A stretch of 64,000 bases of DNA, taken from positions 6,404,501-6,468,500 of the forward strand of contig NZ_CP132203.1 of assembly GCF_030719035.1 (NCBI RefSeq). The letters are read 5' to 3'. A program made the translations under genes and the position numbers. Under the pieces are notes generated by a model. The model saw only the letters and a list, made by a program, of their open reading frames with translations. It was not told the origin of the DNA and searched no databases. Within the stretch, counting starts at the first letter, position 1. Each line of letters starts with the position of its first letter. This DNA comes from Hahella sp. HNIBRBA332 (lineage in GTDB: Bacteria; Pseudomonadota; Gammaproteobacteria; Pseudomonadales; Oleiphilaceae). Shown here one piece after another: positions 61,754 through 64,000 of the stretch.

Positions 61754-62209
61754 TCAGAACGAATGCTCCAAAATCGCTTTGGAAGCATCAATAATCTGCT
61801 CCCGATATTTCTCCTCCAGATCCCAGCGTTGTTTGTCCAGCTTAAATAGAAAGCGTTTGTCCACCTGCTTGCGGGCGCCATGAGTAGGCATGTGCTCAGT
61901 TTCTCTATAGATCTTGCTGAAGATGGCGTAGGGCTCCTGTTCATGCAGGCTGGGGTCGACAGCGTCCAGCAATACCTTGATGCGGATGCTGCCTTCGGAC
62001 AACTCTACCTGATCAGACAGGATGCAGCGGGCCAGTACAGTGATGCTCTCGATGGCGTGGGCGCGATTCGCCTCAGTGCGGGTTTGCTGCTCCGCTTCCA
62101 GTTGACGATGTTCTTGCAGAATACGGAGCTGGCGACGGATGAAAAATCCCAGAAACAGACAAGCGGCCAGACCGACCAAAATAAGAATCCATTGTAAGTA
62201 AGCAGGCAT
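61754..62209 (-). CDS. DUF2489 membrane-anchored protein
   Basis: A 151-residue protein with one N-terminal membrane helix (residues about 5-24) and a cytosolic helical domain. The segment AIESITVLARCILSDQVELSEGSIRIKVLLD carries the family features; it lies around residues 52-82. DUF2489 proteins are widespread in gammaproteobacteria with unknown function. It is convergent with the small CRP-controlled gene and ended by the shared terminator. Confidence 0.8.
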   Translation of the reverse strand: MPAYLQWILILVGLAACLFLGFFIRRQLRILQEHRQLEAEQQTRTEANRAHAIESITVLARCILSDQVELSEGSIRIKVLLDAVDPSLHEQEPYAIFSKIYRETEHMPTHGARKQVDKRFLFKLDKQRWDLEEKYREQIIDASKAILEHSF

Positions 62210-62388
62210 TGGGCAATTCCGGTAGGTATCTATTCGCGCGGAGGCCGGCCTCGCGCCGACATGATCATGGTGCAGATTATTGGCGATCCGGCGGCAAAAT
62301 GATACCCGCGCTGCAATGGCCGGGCCAGGAACATGATTCTGTCACACTGGCGCGGCAGGATGTTGGGGTAGGGGCGTGGAAGTCCGGC

Positions 62389-62583
62389 TCAAACGTTGGA
62401 GAACTGGTCTACCTGATTTGTCAGGCGAATGTACATGGCCAGTTCGTTTTCAGCTTCGGTGATGGATCGGTAAGGACCTTCCTGAGTGTTTTCCCGGGTC
62501 ATGAAATACCATCCGTCGGAAGTATGGATGAATCGCTCACTACGGAACCAGGAACGGTCGGCTTCGCCTGCGCGTACTTTCAT
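62389..62583 (-). CDS. DUF6316 small protein
   Basis: A 64-residue soluble protein, begun MKVRAGEADRSWFRSERF. GWYFMTRENTQEGPYRSI lies in the middle. It looks like the short DUF6316 family of Pseudomonas relatives, with WYF and EGPY as core residues. The function is unknown. It stands alone, 179 bases upstream of DUF2489 on the same strand and may share its transcript. Confidence 0.72.
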   Translation of the reverse strand: MKVRAGEADRSWFRSERFIHTSDGWYFMTRENTQEGPYRSITEAENELAMYIRLTNQVDQFSNV

Positions 62584-63003
62584 AGCCTGCTACCTCTTAC
62601 TGCTTGGACTACGAGGAAATGGCCACAAGAACCTATTTTAAGCTTAGGTTGTTTTTTGATCTATTATTAGACTTATTGGCTATAAAAAGATCTATTTCTA
62701 AGATTGTGCAGGCATAAATGGGCGATCAGGGTAACGAAAGCGGATGGTTTGGCGCCTGCCGGACGTATTGAATTTCCAAGGCGTCCGCGCCTGTAAGCCC
62801 GGCCCCACGGGCTTTGGCGGCCAATGTGACAGCCGCGCAGGAGAGTATTAATTGATCAGGCATTTGTGAAATTTGTCTGCTATGGTGATGTGAGAGCTCG
62901 CAGTACCCGAACTTCCGCCGTGAACCGGGCGGCGCCAGCCGTCTTCTGATCCGCCGTTCGGGCAGCCTACGTCAAACCCCATCAAGAACAAGGAATAGAA
63001 CCT
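62584..63003. other. 420-base region between DUF6316 and egtB
   Basis: An AT-rich patch at about 62636-62705 holds several TATTA/TAAAAA motifs and is likely the divergent promoter area. The rest is GC-normal. I saw no further gene, palindrome or RNA structure. Confidence 0.5.
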
Positions 63004-64000
63004 ATGGCGGTGACGAAGGAGACTCTGGCCGAATTTTTTTCAGCTGTCAGAGACGCCTCCCATGAGCTGATCCAGGGATTAAGTGTTGAGGACATGCTGC
63101 TGCAGTCCATGAACGACGCCAGTCCTATCAAGTGGCATCTCGCCCATACAAGCTGGTTTTTCGAAGAATTGATTCTCGCCCCGTTCATGAGCGGTTATGA
63201 GCGTATGAACGAAGGCTTTCGCTATTACTTCAACTCTTATTACGAAGCATTGGGGGAGAGGCATCCCCGGGCTCGACGAGGCATGCTGAGCCGGCCTTCT
63301 CTGGAAGAGGCGCTGGCGTATCGTAAGCATGTCGATCGCCACATCCTCGCTCTGTTGAGCAAGCCTGACCCGGACCCGCAATTACTGCAGCGGGTGGAAC
63401 TGGGCTTGCATCATGAGATGCAGCATCAGGAACTCATGATCACCGACATGCTGCATGCTCTCAGTTTCAATCCCGCCTATCCCGCCTGGAAGCCGCCGCT
63501 TGCATCCACCACCGAATCCAGCTCCGCCGCGCAACTGGAATGGTTCGACAGCGATGGCGGCCTGTTTGAAATCGGCGCCCATAGTAAGGGCTTCAGCTAT
63601 GACTGCGAAGGTCCTCGTCATAAGGTGTTTCAGGAGCCTTTTCGTCTCGCCTCCAGAACCGTGACCAATGGCGAATGGCTGGCCTTTATGGACGCCGGCG
63701 GCTATGCAGACCCTAAACTGTGGCTTTCCGACGGTTGGGCGGCGCGATTGCAGGAAGACTGGCGCGCTCCCCTTTATTGGATCCAACGTGACGGCGGTTG
63801 GCTGCGATTTACCCCCCATGGTTTAACGCCTCTCAATCCGGATGAGCCCGTGTGTCATGTGAACTATTTCGAGGCGGACGCCTACGCCCGCTGGGCTCAG
63901 GCGCGTTTACCCAGTGAAGCGGAATGGGAAATCGCCGCTCGCAGTTTCCTGGCGGGCATAGCCAAAGAAGGGGAGTCAGGCGGCGTTTTGCCTGGTCACT
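63004..64000 (+). CDS. egtB: Ergothioneine sulfoxide synthase EgtB, truncated by the window end
   Basis: An iron(II) enzyme that joins trimethylhistidine to a thiol (gamma-glutamylcysteine or cysteine) by oxidation, making ergothioneine precursor. About 332 residues are visible, with no stop before the window end. The N-terminal DinB-like domain has the iron histidines in KWHLAHTSW (His45/His48) and LGLHHEMQHQEL (His137 and His141). The C-terminal FGE-sulfatase domain starts near residue 170. PCR-like YARWAQARLPSEAEWEIAA near the end is typical of that domain. AAGGAAT precedes the ATG. The methyltransferase EgtD is expected just beyond the window. Confidence 0.88.
   Translation, partial: MAVTKETLAEFFSAVRDASHELIQGLSVEDMLLQSMNDASPIKWHLAHTSWFFEELILAPFMSGYERMNEGFRYYFNSYYEALGERHPRARRGMLSRPSLEEALAYRKHVDRHILALLSKPDPDPQLLQRVELGLHHEMQHQELMITDMLHALSFNPAYPAWKPPLASTTESSSAAQLEWFDSDGGLFEIGAHSKGFSYDCEGPRHKVFQEPFRLASRTVTNGEWLAFMDAGGYADPKLWLSDGWAARLQEDWRAPLYWIQRDGGWLRFTPHGLTPLNPDEPVCHVNYFEADAYARWAQARLPSEAEWEIAARSFLAGIAKEGESGGVLPGH

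Noticed and set aside
62209..62670. 153-codon plus-strand open frame over the DUF6316 gene
   Set aside because: Opposite strand carries the DUF6316 protein; this frame has no recognisable structure or ribosome site.
1..64000. CRISPR arrays, rRNA operons and insertion sequences
   Set aside because: Looked for regularly spaced repeats, 16S/23S-like sequence and transposase frames with terminal repeats; none seen.

Overview
The window reads as ordinary chromosome of a marine-type gammaproteobacterium of the Oceanospirillales/Pseudomonadales kind, most like Hahella. The evidence is gene order: metX-metW-DUF4426-rdgB-hemW, yggT-proC-yggS next to pilT-pilU, polA-DUF2782-thrB, pyrE-crc-rph, gmk-rpoZ-spoT-ridA and oxyR-recG-HDOD are all Pseudomonas-like blocks, held together here by less conserved genes. 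The genus is an inference from remembered gene order and protein similarity; no search was run. I found no rRNA, complete tRNA, insertion sequence, integrase or CRISPR array.

Layout. 1-2077: the end of dps and a GH13 amylase lipoprotein. 2155-7204: polyamine genes (speA, speE) and the unsaturated fatty-acid genes fabA-fabB. 7205-10500: a structured, tRNA-like intergenic segment, an L,D-transpeptidase, a SemiSWEET, and glnK-amtB behind a clear sigma-54 promoter with an NtrC palindrome. 10496-17157: ubiK, comM, a NIT-like orphan sensor, trmB, hemW, rdgB. 17202-24268: metW-metX, a bacterial dynamin, yggU-yggT-proC-yggS. 24426-30984: pilT-pilU, polA, DUF2782, thrB. 31027-39692: a lipoprotein, trhP, a DUF4010 membrane protein, a phasin-like protein, DUF4124, TauE/SafE, pyrE, crc-like, rph, and a tautomerase-like protein.

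The most interesting part is 40972-51366. It lies between yicC and gmk, which are neighbours in Pseudomonas. It holds a GIY-YIG/DUF4357 nuclease, a ZapE ATPase, a small zincin, and a five-gene co-directional operon: ethanolamine-type permease, glutamine-synthetase-like ligase, aldehyde dehydrogenase, iron alcohol dehydrogenase and class I glutamine amidotransferase. A LysR gene faces the end of the operon. Together these encode a plausible complete route for ethanolamine (or a similar amino alcohol) by gamma-glutamylation: import, conversion to the gamma-glutamyl amide, two oxidations of the alcohol to an acid, and hydrolysis to glutamate plus glycine. No cobalamin-dependent ethanolamine ammonia-lyase is present in the window.

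From 51577 the conserved order resumes with gmk, rpoZ, spoT and ridA, then an SDR enzyme, oxyR, recG, a YbaK-HDOD fusion, a small gene behind a perfect CRP/Vfr palindrome, DUF2489, DUF6316 and the first two thirds of egtB, cut by the window end.
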